NCBI GenBank assembly: GCA_963770545.1
Contig: CAVYQF010000013.1
Location: 73,515 to 137,514 of the forward strand
Direction: 5' to 3'
Source: RYN-230 sp963770545
GTDB lineage: Bacteria > Actinomycetota > Actinomycetes > Streptosporangiales > Streptosporangiaceae
DNA: 64,000 nucleotides
Positions 45,384-54,705 of this stretch are shown here, in pieces (position 1 is the first letter of the stretch; each line of letters begins with the position of its first letter). Under the pieces are notes generated by a model. The model did no database searches, had not been told where the DNA came from, and saw only the letters and a program-made list of their open reading frames with translations. Position numbers and translations under genes: made by a program.

Positions 45384-46265
45384 CTACCGCGCCCAGACGC
45401 CGAAGGCGTCGTTCGCGCGAACCGCACCGTTGGCGGGCAGGCCGTCCGTCCACAGCTGGGACGGCGAGACCCGGGTGGTCCCGGACGGAGGAACCAGGCC
45501 GTTGCTGGTGGCTACGACCGGGCTGGTCGTCCACGGGCCCACGAACGAGCCCCGGGCGCCGCTGTACGTGGTCAGCGCGCCCTGCAGGAACTGGTTGATC
45601 CGGAACGAACGGATGAACGGCGGCAGCGCGATCGGCGTGCCGGTGCTGGTGGTGAAGTCATCCAGCGCGGCCGCGTGATCGAAGACCGGGCCGAAGGCCC
45701 GGGTCTTGTAGTACTGCGGCGTGCCCGACGTTCACGGCGGGGTGATCACATAGCTCAGCTCGTTGCCACCCTGGTAGTAGTAGATGCTGAAGTTGACCCC
45801 GTCGCCCTGGTTCACCCCGGCCAGGTTGTAGTAGTGCGAGAAGTACGGCCCGTTCAGCGAGTTGTTGAACGCCTCGACGAACGCCACCCAGGTGCCGGTC
45901 GCGCAGATGTCGCCGAACGACCGGGCCACCACACACGACTCGATCCCGGCCCGGGTGTACGCGTTGCCGCCACCGGTGGGCTGGGTGAGTGACCCGTTGG
46001 AGAGCTGGATGTACTCCGACGGGTACAGCCCGGTCAAGAACGAGGTGTCCGGGACCCTGATCGTCGAGGTGATGTAGCGGAAGTCCCGCCCGCTCGCCTC
46101 GTACCCCGCCGAGCTGGTCGAGCCGATGACCGGCCCGATCGTGTGGGGCTGAGCCTTGGTGGTCACGGCCGCGCTGGCGGCTCCCGTGACGGCCAGGCCG
46201 AGGGTGGTCGCGGTGACGCCCGCCGCCGCGGCGGCGACGAACGTGCTCATGATGCGGCTTCGCAT
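45384..46265 (-). pseudogene. Secreted protein paralogue A with premature stop
   Basis: ATG 46265 follows AGGAGGGA. A Sec-type signal peptide (about 1-33, ending SAAV) leads into the mature protein. A TGA interrupts it at 45732-45734 in PP-stop-TSGTPQYY, where the intact paralogue B has Ser (TCA to TGA, one base). After it the frame continues undamaged to TAG 45384. With that codon restored the length is 293 residues, identical to B. As written the product ends after about 177 residues, losing the C-terminal third. I do not recognise the family. Confidence 0.8.
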
Positions 46266-46457
46266 CGGTAGGTTCCCTCCTGTGACGCCCGGGGACAAAG
46301 TCCGGTTTGGTCTAGGCGGGCGTTAACAGGACCTGTGCCCGGATTGCCCCCGTTGGTGGTTATCAGGTTGGCCCTGCCGCCCCTCCGGTATCACTTCCCC
46401 TACTCTCCGTACTCTAATGATTACTCCATGACATGGATTTATCTTTGTAACAGCGCG

Positions 46458-46537
46458 CTGCCCGGGCCGGAGAACCCCGGCCCGGGCAGCAGCAGTGAGA
46501 TGAGTCCCCTGGTCAGGACCCGGAGGTCCTGACCAGG
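46458..46537 (-). terminator. Two tandem hairpins downstream of secreted paralogue B
   Basis: A perfect 13-bp stem (CTGCCCGGGCCGG 46458-46470 with CCGGCCCGGGCAG 46477-46489) and a perfect 11-bp stem (CCTGGTCAGGA 46508-46518 with TCCTGACCAGG 46527-46537) lie 8-90 nt after the stop of the minus strand gene. No long T-run is seen, as is common in high-GC actinobacterial terminators. They probably end transcription of paralogue B and shield the region upstream of paralogue A. Confidence 0.7.
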
Positions 46538-46544
46538 CGTGGGT

Positions 46545-47426
46545 TCAGCGCGCCCAGACCCCGAACGCGTCGTTCGAGCGAACCGCACCGTTGGCCGCCA
46601 GGCCGTCCGACCACAGCGCGGTCGGGGCGACCCGCTCCGTGCCCTGCGGGTACGGCAGACCGTTGCTGGTGGCAACGACCGGGCTGGTCGTCCAGGGGCC
46701 CGCGAAGGAACCGCGGGCACCGTTCTCGGTGGTGATGGCGCCCTGCAGGAACTGGTTGATCCTGAAGCGCCGGATGAACGGCGGCAGCGCGATCGGCGTG
46801 CCGGTGCTGGTGGTGAAGTCATCCAGCGCGGCCGCGTGATCGAAGATGGCCCCGTAGGCCTGGGTCTTGTAATACTGGGGCGTCCCCGACGTTGACGGCG
46901 GGGTGATCACATAGCTCAGCTCGTTGCCGGCCTCGTTGTAGTAGATGCTGAAGTTGACCCCGTCGCCCTGGTTCACCCCGGCCAGGTTGTAGTAGTGCGA
47001 GAAGAACGGCCCGTTCAGCGAGTTGTTGAACGCCTCGACGAACGCCACCCAGGTGCCGGTCGCGCAGATGTCGCCGAACGACCGGGCCACCACACACGAC
47101 TCGATCCCGGCCCGGGTGTACGCGTTGCCGCCACCGGTGGGCTGGGTGAGTGACCCGTTGGAGAGCTGGATGTACTCCGACGGGTACAGCCCGGTCAAGA
47201 ACGAGGTGTCCGGGACCCTGATCGTGGAGGTGATGTAGCGGAAGTCCCGCCCGCTCGCCTCGTACCCCGCCGACGACGTCGAGGCGATGGTGGTTCCGAT
47301 GGTGGCCGGCTGAGCCTTACTGGACACGGCCGCGCTCGCAGAGCCCGCGGCGGCAAAGCCGAGGGTGCTGACCGTGACGCCTGCCGCTGCGGCGGCAAAG
47401 AGCGTCCGGGTGATGCGTCTACGCAT
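46545..47426 (-). CDS. Secreted protein paralogue B (family unknown)
   Basis: 293 residues from ATG 47426 with GGAAGGAA upstream. A signal peptide spans about 1-33 (RRRITRTLFAAAAAGVTVST to SASA). The mature part is strand- and Asn/Ser/Thr-rich with aromatic patches (GYEASGRDFRYITSTIRVPD; FFSHYYNLAGVNQGDGVNFS; YKTQAYGAIFDHAAALDDFT) and one Cys pair (ESCVVARSFGDICATGTW). It suggests a secreted beta-sandwich, perhaps lectin- or peptidase-G1-like, but I see no catalytic signature. It is intact, unlike paralogue A, with which it shares a nearly identical central block. Confidence 0.8.
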   Translation of the reverse strand: MRRRITRTLFAAAAAGVTVSTLGFAAAGSASAAVSSKAQPATIGTTIASTSSAGYEASGRDFRYITSTIRVPDTSFLTGLYPSEYIQLSNGSLTQPTGGGNAYTRAGIESCVVARSFGDICATGTWVAFVEAFNNSLNGPFFSHYYNLAGVNQGDGVNFSIYYNEAGNELSYVITPPSTSGTPQYYKTQAYGAIFDHAAALDDFTTSTGTPIALPPFIRRFRINQFLQGAITTENGARGSFAGPWTTSPVVATSNGLPYPQGTERVAPTALWSDGLAANGAVRSNDAFGVWAR

Positions 47427-47751
47427 CGATTACTTCCTTCCCCTTTGATGATTACCGGGCCGGATAAGGAATTTCGGAGGAGAGGCGGTAATACTGGGAC
47501 CGGCCCCGGACTTGCCTCATAGTGGTCTGCGATAAACGCCGACTGCCCGCCCCGCCGAGTCCAGCTGTGACCTTACCATGAGTAGTGACCACCTCACCCT
47601 ATGCAACATGCAGCACGTCACAGGTTTGCCTGGACAGTGCGGGGAATGAAGTTAAGGCTGGCCAGAGCGTTCTATTCCCATCCGTTACCCATGCCTTTTA
47701 AGCGCAGCAAGCAGCCGATTGGAACATTTTGCGATGATTAAATGGAGAGTC
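47427..47751. other. Intergenic, low-GC upstream region
   Basis: About 325 nt upstream of secreted paralogue B and downstream of the HpnB gene. It is noticeably more AT-rich than average (for example around 47640-47760), consistent with a promoter, but I cannot assign -10/-35 boxes with confidence. Confidence 0.4.
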
Positions 47752-48966
47752 TTAGGGGCGATTTATTACGCTCTGCCCGCGGGGTGGGGCCACGGTCCGT
47801 CCCTTCCATTCACCGCCACGTCCGCGGTAGTGCCGCCGGGCGGAATCGGCGGTCATCACGGCGTAGAGCCCCGCCACAAGGGGCAGCCAGGGCGCCCGCC
47901 ACCAGCCGAGCCGGTAGAGCCGCAATACCGGAAGGAAGCTGGCACTCATTCCGGCCCACCCGGCTAGCCCGGCCACCGCGGTCCAGGCCGCGGTGGCACC
48001 CCCGCCCGCGGCCACGCTGGCCAGTCCGGCTACCGCGGCCGCCGGCGGCAGCGCGTACAGCCAGAGCAGGCCGGCCAGGGTCGCGCTCAGCAGGCCCGGC
48101 GAGTACCGCAGTTGTGTGTAAGCGCTGCGCGCGATCATGTCCCAGAGGGTGGCCAGCCGGGGGTAGGGCCGCAGGCTGCGCACCTCGGTCGTGAAACCCA
48201 GCCAGATGCGGTCCGCGGACGGCGGATGTTTCAGCAGCCGGCCCAGCGCCACGTCGTCGATACGCGCGCCACGGATCGGGTCCAGGCCCCCCGCCGCGAT
48301 CAGCGTGTCGCGGCGGACCAGCATGCAGCCGCCGGCCGCGGCCGCGGTCCGGGCTGACGGCCGGTTGACCCGGCGGAACGGGTACAGCTGGGCGAAGAAG
48401 TAGACAAAGGCCGGGACGATGACGCGCTCCCACCCCGACTCCGCGCGCAGCAGCGCCATCTGCGAGACCAGCCCGCGATCATCCGCCCCGGCGCCGCGCA
48501 CCAGCGTGGTCAGCCCATCCGGCGCGTACCCGATGTCTGCGTCGGTGAACAGCACGTAATCGCAGTCCCCGGCGGCGCGCAGGCCACGGGCCATTGCATG
48601 GACCTTGCCCGCCCATCCGGGCGGCGGTTCGCCGGCCGCGACGACCAGGAGCCGGCGGCGAGTGCCCGCCGCGAGCTCGAGAGCGGCGGCAGCGGTGCCG
48701 TCCGTGCTGGCGTCGTCCACCAGCACCACCGAGAACCTCCCCGGGTAATCCTGGCCGAGCAGGCTCGGCAGGGTGACCGGCAGGATGGCCGCTTCGTCCC
48801 GGGCTGGGACGACCGCCACCACGCTCGGCCACCGGGCCGGGTCACGGGACGCGTCATGCGCGCCCGGGGGCAGGCGCTGGTCCGTGCGCCAGTAACCGCC
48901 GTGCGCGGTGAGCAGGTACACCCAGGCGAGAGCGGCCACCGCGGCGGCGCCGGCCAGGATCGGCAT
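47752..48966 (-). CDS. HpnB-like glycosyltransferase family 2 (hopanoid-associated type)
   Basis: 404 residues. One N-terminal TM, then the GT2 core: VVAVVPARDEAAILPVTLPS at about 49-68, VVLVDDASTDGTAAAALELA, the metal-binding CDYVLFTDADIGYAPDGL at about 133-150, AGGCMLVRRDTLIAAGG and GARIDDVALGRLLK. C-terminal TM helices follow (about 290-375), including LRYSPGLLSATLAGLLWLYA. The layout matches hopene-associated HpnB proteins. No squalene-hopene cyclase gene is in the window, so the role is by family only. Ends about 325 nt upstream of secreted paralogue B. Confidence 0.82.
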   Translation of the reverse strand: MPILAGAAAVAALAWVYLLTAHGGYWRTDQRLPPGAHDASRDPARWPSVVAVVPARDEAAILPVTLPSLLGQDYPGRFSVVLVDDASTDGTAAAALELAAGTRRRLLVVAAGEPPPGWAGKVHAMARGLRAAGDCDYVLFTDADIGYAPDGLTTLVRGAGADDRGLVSQMALLRAESGWERVIVPAFVYFFAQLYPFRRVNRPSARTAAAAGGCMLVRRDTLIAAGGLDPIRGARIDDVALGRLLKHPPSADRIWLGFTTEVRSLRPYPRLATLWDMIARSAYTQLRYSPGLLSATLAGLLWLYALPPAAAVAGLASVAAGGGATAAWTAVAGLAGWAGMSASFLPVLRLYRLGWWRAPWLPLVAGLYAVMTADSARRHYRGRGGEWKGRTVAPPRGQSVINRP

Positions 48967-49105
48967 TGCGCAAGCCTGGCATATCGCGGGGCCGCGGGCC
49001 CCTCTGCCCTCGGCCTCCCGCCGGTCTCCCGGGCCTGCAGTCGCCGGCGCGAGCCCTGCCCGTGAGCGCCGGGATCAGTCCGGGCCTGGTTGTGAACGCG
49101 GCTGG

Positions 49106-50252
49106 TCAGCCCCGGGCCTGGCCGTCCTGCGGTCCGTCCGGAATGCGTACGACTTCCGCGGTGGCCTCCGGGCCGGTGGCCAGGTTTTTCTTGATCGAGT
49201 CCAAGATGGTCAGCCCCTGGCCGACCAGGCCGGCCGCGATCTCGCTGAGCCCTTCCGCCCCGTTGAGCACGTTGACGTTGGCACCGGCCAGGCCGTTCGC
49301 TGCTTCCTTGACGATCTGCGGGAGCTGATCGATGAGCATCCGGTCCAGCGCCACTCGGTTGTTGGAGGCGGCCGCTTCCGCCTGGATCCGCATCCGCTCG
49401 GCATCCGCCTTGGCCAGGATGCGCACCTTCTCCGCTTCCGCCTCGGCCGGCCTGACCACCTCGGCCACCAGCTCGCGCTGGCGCAGCTCGGCCCGGCGCT
49501 GGGCCAGGTCGGACTGAGCGTTGATGACCCCGATCTGAGTCTGCGCCTGGCATCAGCGGGCCGGCCTGCGCCGCCTCGGCCTGGGCCTTGTCGATCTCGG
49601 CCTTGTACTGAGCCTGGACCACGGCGGTCTGCCGCGCGTACTCGGCCTGCTTGCGCTGCGACTCCTGCTCCGCCTGGGCAGCGGCCTGGTTGGCTTGGGC
49701 CTGGGCGATCTGCGCCTGGCGCTGGATCGCCGCGTTGTGCGGGGCAGCCATCGCGTCGATGTAGCCCGAGTTCAGGTCGTCGATGGACTGGATCTGCAGC
49801 GAGTCGACGGTCAGGCCGATCTTGGCCATCTCCGCCTTCGAGCCGTCCAGCACCTCTGTGGCCAGTTTCTGGCGTTCGGTCACGATCTCCTCGACGGTCA
49901 TCGACCCGATGATCGAGCGGAGGTGCCCGGCGAAGATGCGCCCGGTGAGCGTAGACATCTGGTCCTGGTCGGACAGGAAGCGCTGGCCGGCGTTGATGAT
50001 GCTCTCCTCATCGTTGCCGACCTTGAACGCGATGACCGAGCGGACGTTGAGCGTGATGCCCTGCCTGGTGACACACTGCTCGGCCACCTCGGCCTCATTC
50101 ATGGCCAGGGTCAGATACCGGACCTTCCGGAAGAATGGGGCGATGAACGCACCGTGCCCGGTCACGACCCGGAACGGGGCGCCGTTACGGCCATAACTTC
50201 CCCCAGAAACGAGCATGGCCTCGTCGGGTGCAGGGACGCGGTAGCCAAGCAT
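49106..50252 (-). pseudogene. Flotillin-like SPFH/band-7 protein, one frameshift
   Basis: ATG 50252 follows AAGGAGCTCGATC. The SPFH domain occupies about 20-190 (FRVVTGHGAFIAPFFRKVRY; TLNVRSVIAFKVGNDEESII; EEIVTERQKLATEVLDGSKA). A coiled Ala/Gln/Glu-rich stalk follows (QAQIAQAQANQAAAQAEQES). Near 49555 the frame breaks at AQAGPLM and continues in another frame as QAQTQIGVINAQSDLAQRRA through to the stop at 49106. The corrected protein of about 380 residues would be a membrane-raft scaffold. A small deletion or base loss is the only defect seen. Confidence 0.82.
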
Positions 50253-50790
50253 GATCGAGCTCCTTCAGACAGCACTGTGGTAAGGGTTCAGGGAAGGGGT
50301 TGAGCGGGTCGATCCACTCACCTTTTGACAAAAGTATCCCCACGTCAGAGGATCACGCTCTCCCCGCCCCCTGCGGGACAAAGCTACGCCTATCGGATTC
50401 ACTGGCACGGTCGGTTGACCGTCACATTGTTGTACTTCCTGGCCCCCGCGGCGGCCACGGACGCAGACCATGCGACGGACCCTACTCTTCCCGTTTCGGG
50501 ACTCTGCAGACGTGGCGCCGGCCGCTCGCGCCCGCTGCTGTGTTTCCTGGATCGCCCGGGACGGAGGCTCCTCCTCGGCGGGTCGCTGGTCTCGCGGGAC
50601 GTAACCAAGAGCCCAGGTTCTGGCGGCAGAGGCCGGAGTCCGGGGATCTGTCGCACCCCCCGACTCAGCGGCCGGTGGATGAACAGCATGAAGCGGATGA
50701 ATGGGATGAATAGGTCGTGCAGTTGTGGGAACCTCGGAGCGGCGCGGAGCGGATACAGGCCGCTGACGTGAGGAAACGGCGAGGTTACTC
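50253..50790. other. Intergenic between divergent flotillin and GT2 genes
   Basis: About 540 nt. No gene is supported: frames on both strands have no motif. A short GATGAA/GATGGAT-like repetition at 50676-50712 is visible. Promoters for the two divergent genes must lie here. Confidence 0.4.
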
Positions 50791-53010
50791 ATGCTTGCAG
50801 CGCTGCTGCTGGCGGGGATCGTGGCCGCACCCCTGGGGTCGGCCGGGTTGTTCGTGCCGGCCAGGCCCCGCGCTCGGGTGGCGGGAGCCTGGGCGACCTC
50901 CCGGCGCTTCGTCCTGGCCGTGATCGGGACCGTGGTGCTGGCCGCGGCCGCGGGCGGCGTGCTCCGGCTGCTCCACGCCACCGAGCACAACCTGGTGGCC
51001 GGCGTGGCGGGCCTGCTGATCGCCAGCCTGATCTGGCTGCCGGTGACCCGCCGCTGGAGCGCGCGCGCCCACCTGTGCTGGTCGTCCAGCGTCTTCCTGT
51101 TCGTCGTGTACCTGGTGTTCGCGCTGAGATGGACCTTCGAGAGCCACCTCGGCCCGGCGAGCACGGTCGGCGGCGTGCTGCTCTGGGTGCTCGAGGTGTT
51201 CGCGGCCCTGCTGTCCTGCGCCTACCTGTGGGAGATCTGCGATGCGCTGGGCACCGAGGACTGGCGGCGCCGTATCACCCGGTCCCACCCGCTGCCCGCT
51301 GTGGCGGAGCGCGATCTCCCGTTCGTGAGCCTGCATGTCCCGGCGCACAACGAGCCGCCGGACATGGTCATCGAGACGCTCCGCCACCTGCTCCGCCTGG
51401 ACTATCCGCGCTACGAGGTCATCCTCATCGACGACAACACCGACGATGAGAAGCTGTGGCGCCCGGTCGAGGCATGGTGCGCCCGGCACGGCGTCAAGTT
51501 CGCCCACCTGGAGGACTGGCCTGGCTACAAGTCCGGCGCGTTGAACTACGCGCTGCGGGAACTCACCGACGAGGCCGCCGAAGTGATCGGCGTGGTCGAC
51601 TCCGACTACCAGATCGAGCCCGGATTCCTGCGCGGCTGCGCCCCAGCCTTCTCGCACTCGTGGGTGGGTTTCATCCAGGCTCCGCAGGACTACCGCGACT
51701 GGGAGACCGCACCTTATTACCGGCGGCTGTATTACTCCTATAAGTACTTCTTCGCCATCTCCCAGCCGTCACGCAACGAGCACGACGGGGCCATCTTCGC
51801 GGGCACGATGGGACTGATCCGGCGGGTCGCTCTGGAGCAGCTGGGGGCTGGGACGAGTGGTGCATCACCGAGGACGCCGAGCTTTCGCTGCGACTGCTCC
51901 GGGCGGGCTGGCACGGCCTGCACATGGACCAGACCTGGGGCCGCGGCATCATGCCGCTGACGTTCGAGGGCCTCAAGGGCCAGCGGTACCGGTGGTGCTT
52001 CGGCGGGATCCAGATCTTGCGGATGCACTGGCGGTCCCTCATCCCGGGCCGGAAGACCAGGGAGAACCACCTGACGGAGGCGCAGCGCTGGGCCTACCTG
52101 GCCGGGGGCATCCAGTGGTACGGCGACCTGCTCGGCCTCATCTTCCTGGTCTTCCTGCTGGCCGGGGCGGCCAACCTGGCCACCGGAGGCGGCGAACTGT
52201 TCCGCAAGCTCACCCCGTTCCTGGTGGCCACCGTCCCGGTCCTGGTGGGACTGGGCCTGGTCCGTGCGGTCGCGCTGCTGCGCCGGGGGACCGGCGCGTC
52301 GTGGCGGGACGCGCTCGGCGCGTTCTTCATCTGGCAGTCGACCTCGCTGGTGGTGGCCCGCGCCTCGGTGCTGGGACTGTTCGCCCGCCAGGCGGCGTTC
52401 CTGCGCACGCCCAAGACCAGCGAGCGGGCCAAGTGGTGGGAAGCGCTACGGGCCAACTGGGCGGAGATCGTCGCTGGCCCTGCTGGGCCTGGCCGGTATC
52501 GCGGGTGCGCTGAGCAGAGCCACCCAGCTGAGCGGGGTGCTGCTCGCGGTGCTCCTGCTGTTCCCCACGCTAGGCATGGCGGCGGCGCCGTTCAACAGCT
52601 GGGCCGCGCAGCGGGCCACGCTGCCTGCCTGGCTGCGCGAGCGGCGGCGGAGTGAGTACCGGCGGGATCGACGCGCCTTTGCCGCGGGTGCGGCGACCGG
52701 CGGTGTGGTCGCGGTGCTCGGCGTGGTCGTCGCCGCGGTAGCCCTGATGCTGGCGCCCAGCCACCACCCGGTGCAGACCCCAAGCCTCCTCGGTCCCGCC
52801 CAAGGGAGTACCCCGGCCCCCGCGGCCAGCTCGCCGAGTCCGTCACGAAGTACCGCGCCGGCGAGTCCGTCCAGCTCAGCGACGAGCGGGTCGCCGTCCG
52901 CCACGCCGACGCCTACGTCCCCCAGCCCGTCCGTCCCGGTCACACCCACGCCGAGCCCGACGGTGACGGGCACGGCGTCGCCTACGGTCTCGGCTACTCC
53001 CACCTCGTGA
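50791..53010 (+). pseudogene. Cellulose-synthase-like GT2 glycosyltransferase, two compensating frameshifts
   Basis: Start ATG 50791 (GGCGAGG upstream). Five TM segments precede a processive GT2 domain: VSLHVPAHNEPPDMVIETLR, VILIDDNTDDEKLWRPVEAW, VVDSDYQIEPGFL. Near 51847 one C seems missing (GGGGGCTGG) and the frame shifts. It then gives ITEDAELSLRLLRAGWHGLH and LKGQRYRWCFGGIQILRMHW (the TED and QxxRW hallmarks). It returns to the first frame near 52475 for the last TM helices and a Pro/Ser/Thr-rich tail (SPSPSVPVTPTPSPTVTG) ending at 53010. The corrected length is about 740 residues. Predicted to make and extrude a beta-glycan. Confidence 0.82.
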
Positions 53011-53047
53011 GGCGGGTGATTGCGGTGTCAGCCAAGCCGATGGCGCG

Positions 53048-53290
53048 CTACGCCAGCTTGTCGATTTCCAGGTCGAACGGGTCGGCCCACTCGCTGACGT
53101 CAACGTTGCGGTGGCCGCGCGATTCAATGACGAGAACAGTCCGGCCCCTGGCGATCGGCTCCGCCGACCAGGCGATATAGGCCTCTGTGCCGCCCCGGAT
53201 CTTGAGCAGTACCTCACCTGGCCCCGCCTGCCCGCGCGTCGCGATCACCAGGACGCCAATGCTGCCGATCAGGGAGGCGTCCGCAGGCAC
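53048..53290 (-). CDS. Small OB-fold-like NfeD-related protein
   Basis: 80 residues from GTG 53290 with GAGGAG 6 nt upstream. The strands ASLIGSIGVLVIATRGQAGP, GEVLLKIRGGTEAYIAWSAE and GRTVLVIESRGHRNVDVSEW recall the soluble C-terminal OB fold of NfeD proteins, which partner SPFH proteins. The flotillin gene lies beyond the inverted GT2 gene on the same strand. Without the GT2 insertion the two would be adjacent. No membrane segment. Confidence 0.65.
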   Translation of the reverse strand: MPADASLIGSIGVLVIATRGQAGPGEVLLKIRGGTEAYIAWSAEPIARGRTVLVIESRGHRNVDVSEWADPFDLEIDKLA

Positions 53291-53388
53291 CCGCAACTCC
53301 TCAATTCACCCCGGTCAATGACTTCACACACTAGACCTGCCACCGATCGAGCCGGGCTTTCTGGGTAGCCAGAGCCGCCTGAATCGTC

Positions 53389-53613
53389 CGCCCCAGGCGG
53401 GCGGGCCACCCGGCGCCTTCCGCCCCAGGCGGGCGGGCCACCCGGCGCCTTCCGCCCCAGGCGGGCGGGCCACCCGGCGCCTTCCGCCCCAGGCGGGCGG
53501 GCCACCCGGCGCCTTCCGCCCCAGGCGGGCGGGCCACCCGGCGCCTTCCGCCCCAGGCGGGCGGGCCACCCGGCGCCTTCCGCCCCAGGCGGGCGGGGCC
53601 ACCCGGCGCCTTC
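53389..53613 (+). repeat. Minisatellite: seven copies of a 32-bp unit
   Basis: The unit begins CGCCCCAGGCGGGCGGGCCA and ends CCCGGCGCCTTC. Six copies start at 53389, 53421, 53453, 53485, 53517 and 53549 and are identical; the seventh at 53581 has one extra G. There are no spacers, so it is not a CRISPR array. 32 is not a multiple of three, so it cannot encode a simple in-frame protein repeat. It lies between the OB-fold protein and the DinB-like gene. Confidence 0.96.
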
Positions 53614-53686
53614 CGCCAGTTGCGGCGCGGACCCACGGATCTGCGAGTGTCGTTCCCGCCGATTCTGGGCGGACCGCCCGCCAGGA

Positions 53687-54385
53687 TCAGCTGAATAGCG
53701 GGATGCGCTCCGCCAGCGGGCCCAGCAGCGCCCGATCTCCGTCCGTCAGCGGGGTCCGCCCGGTGCCTTTGACCGCGGCGCTGATGTCGTCCCAGCTGGC
53801 TGGCAGCGGGGTGCCGAGCAGGCCATCCAGCACCCGCCGGACCAGGGCCAGTGACGCGGGGTCGGGCGGCGGTGCGGCCGGCAGGCCCACGGTGAGGTCG
53901 AGATAGTGCACCGCCGTCTCCACGGCCAAGGTGGCGGTGAAGTCCGCCGGGCGCAGCACGTATCCCTGGGTGGTCACCGCCGCGGCAGGGCAGGCCCGGG
54001 CCGCCCGGCACACCGCTGCCGCCGTCTCGGACCACACCCGGGCCAGGCTCGCCGCCGGGTAGGCGGAGGCGGCCACGCGGACGAACCGGGCATGCGCTGC
54101 GGCCCCGGCCCGGGCCCGCTCCCCAGCCTCGCCGCCCTCCGGCGCGAACGCGGCCCAGTACGACACGTCGTCCCGGTCGGCAGGCCCGGTGACTGGGGTC
54201 GCGAACGCCACCAGGGCGCGCTGTGCGTCGAGCAGTTGGTGATAGAGCACATCGGTCAGGGCCCAGCCCGCGCAGCCCGACGGCCGCATCAGGTCGGCCT
54301 CGCCGAGCCCGGTGACGACGCCGGTGACGTTCCGGTATCCCGTCTCGAGAGCATCCAGCACGGCAGCATGATCAAGATCGGTCAC
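53687..54385 (-). CDS. DinB/MDMPI-type maleylpyruvate isomerase-family protein
   Basis: 232 residues from GTG 54385 (AGGATGG upstream); an upstream extension to 54634 is not coding-like. The N-terminal four-helix bundle is DHAAVLDALETGYRNVTGVV, with PSGCAGWALTDVLYHQLLDA carrying the usual His, and a C-terminal SCP2-like part with TLAVETAVHYLDLTVGLPAA. Members are mycothiol-dependent isomerases or thiol-transferases with unknown substrates. Confidence 0.82.
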   Translation of the reverse strand: MTDLDHAAVLDALETGYRNVTGVVTGLGEADLMRPSGCAGWALTDVLYHQLLDAQRALVAFATPVTGPADRDDVSYWAAFAPEGGEAGERARAGAAAHARFVRVAASAYPAASLARVWSETAAAVCRAARACPAAAVTTQGYVLRPADFTATLAVETAVHYLDLTVGLPAAPPPDPASLALVRRVLDGLLGTPLPASWDDISAAVKGTGRTPLTDGDRALLGPLAERIPLFS

Positions 54386-54642
54386 TGGCCCATCCTGCCA
54401 GCCCCGCGCCGTCAGAGCGGGGAGGCGGCGGGAGGCGAGGGCGTCAGGACCGGGCCCGGATCCTGGAATCTGGTCCCAGAAAATCTCCGGCCCCGGCGGA
54501 ATAGCCAACCGGGGGGCCGCGTTCTTAGACATCGCTGGTGTGTTCGTGTCCCCCGGGCCGCAACTCATCTGCCTTCGCGGAATACCGTCCGGCTGGAGCC
54601 GCGTTGTGCCACTCGCCGAGAGGCGACCGCACACCAGCGCTT

Positions 54643-54690
54643 AGCGCTGAGGCCCGCGGAGTTCGCTCCGTGGGCCTCAGCGCTGTTTTT
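54643..54690 (+). terminator. Strong intrinsic terminator with no obvious plus-strand gene
   Basis: AGCGCTGAGGCCCGCGGA (54643-54660) pairs with TCCGTGGGCCTCAGCGCT (54667-54684) with one mismatch around a GTTCGC loop, and GTTTTT follows. This is a textbook plus-strand intrinsic terminator. The genes on both sides are on the minus strand, and the 250 nt before it has no recognised gene. It may end a small RNA or a readthrough transcript. Confidence 0.85.
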
Positions 54691-54705
54691 CGTGGCTGAC
54701 CTGGG

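Noticed and set aside
45384..47426. Glutamic peptidase family G1 assignment
   Set aside because: The secreted strand-rich architecture is reminiscent, but the catalytic Glu/Gln context and typical motifs are not seen; kept as unknown secreted proteins.
53389..53613. CRISPR array
   Set aside because: The 32-bp units abut without spacers and no cas gene is present; it is a plain tandem repeat.
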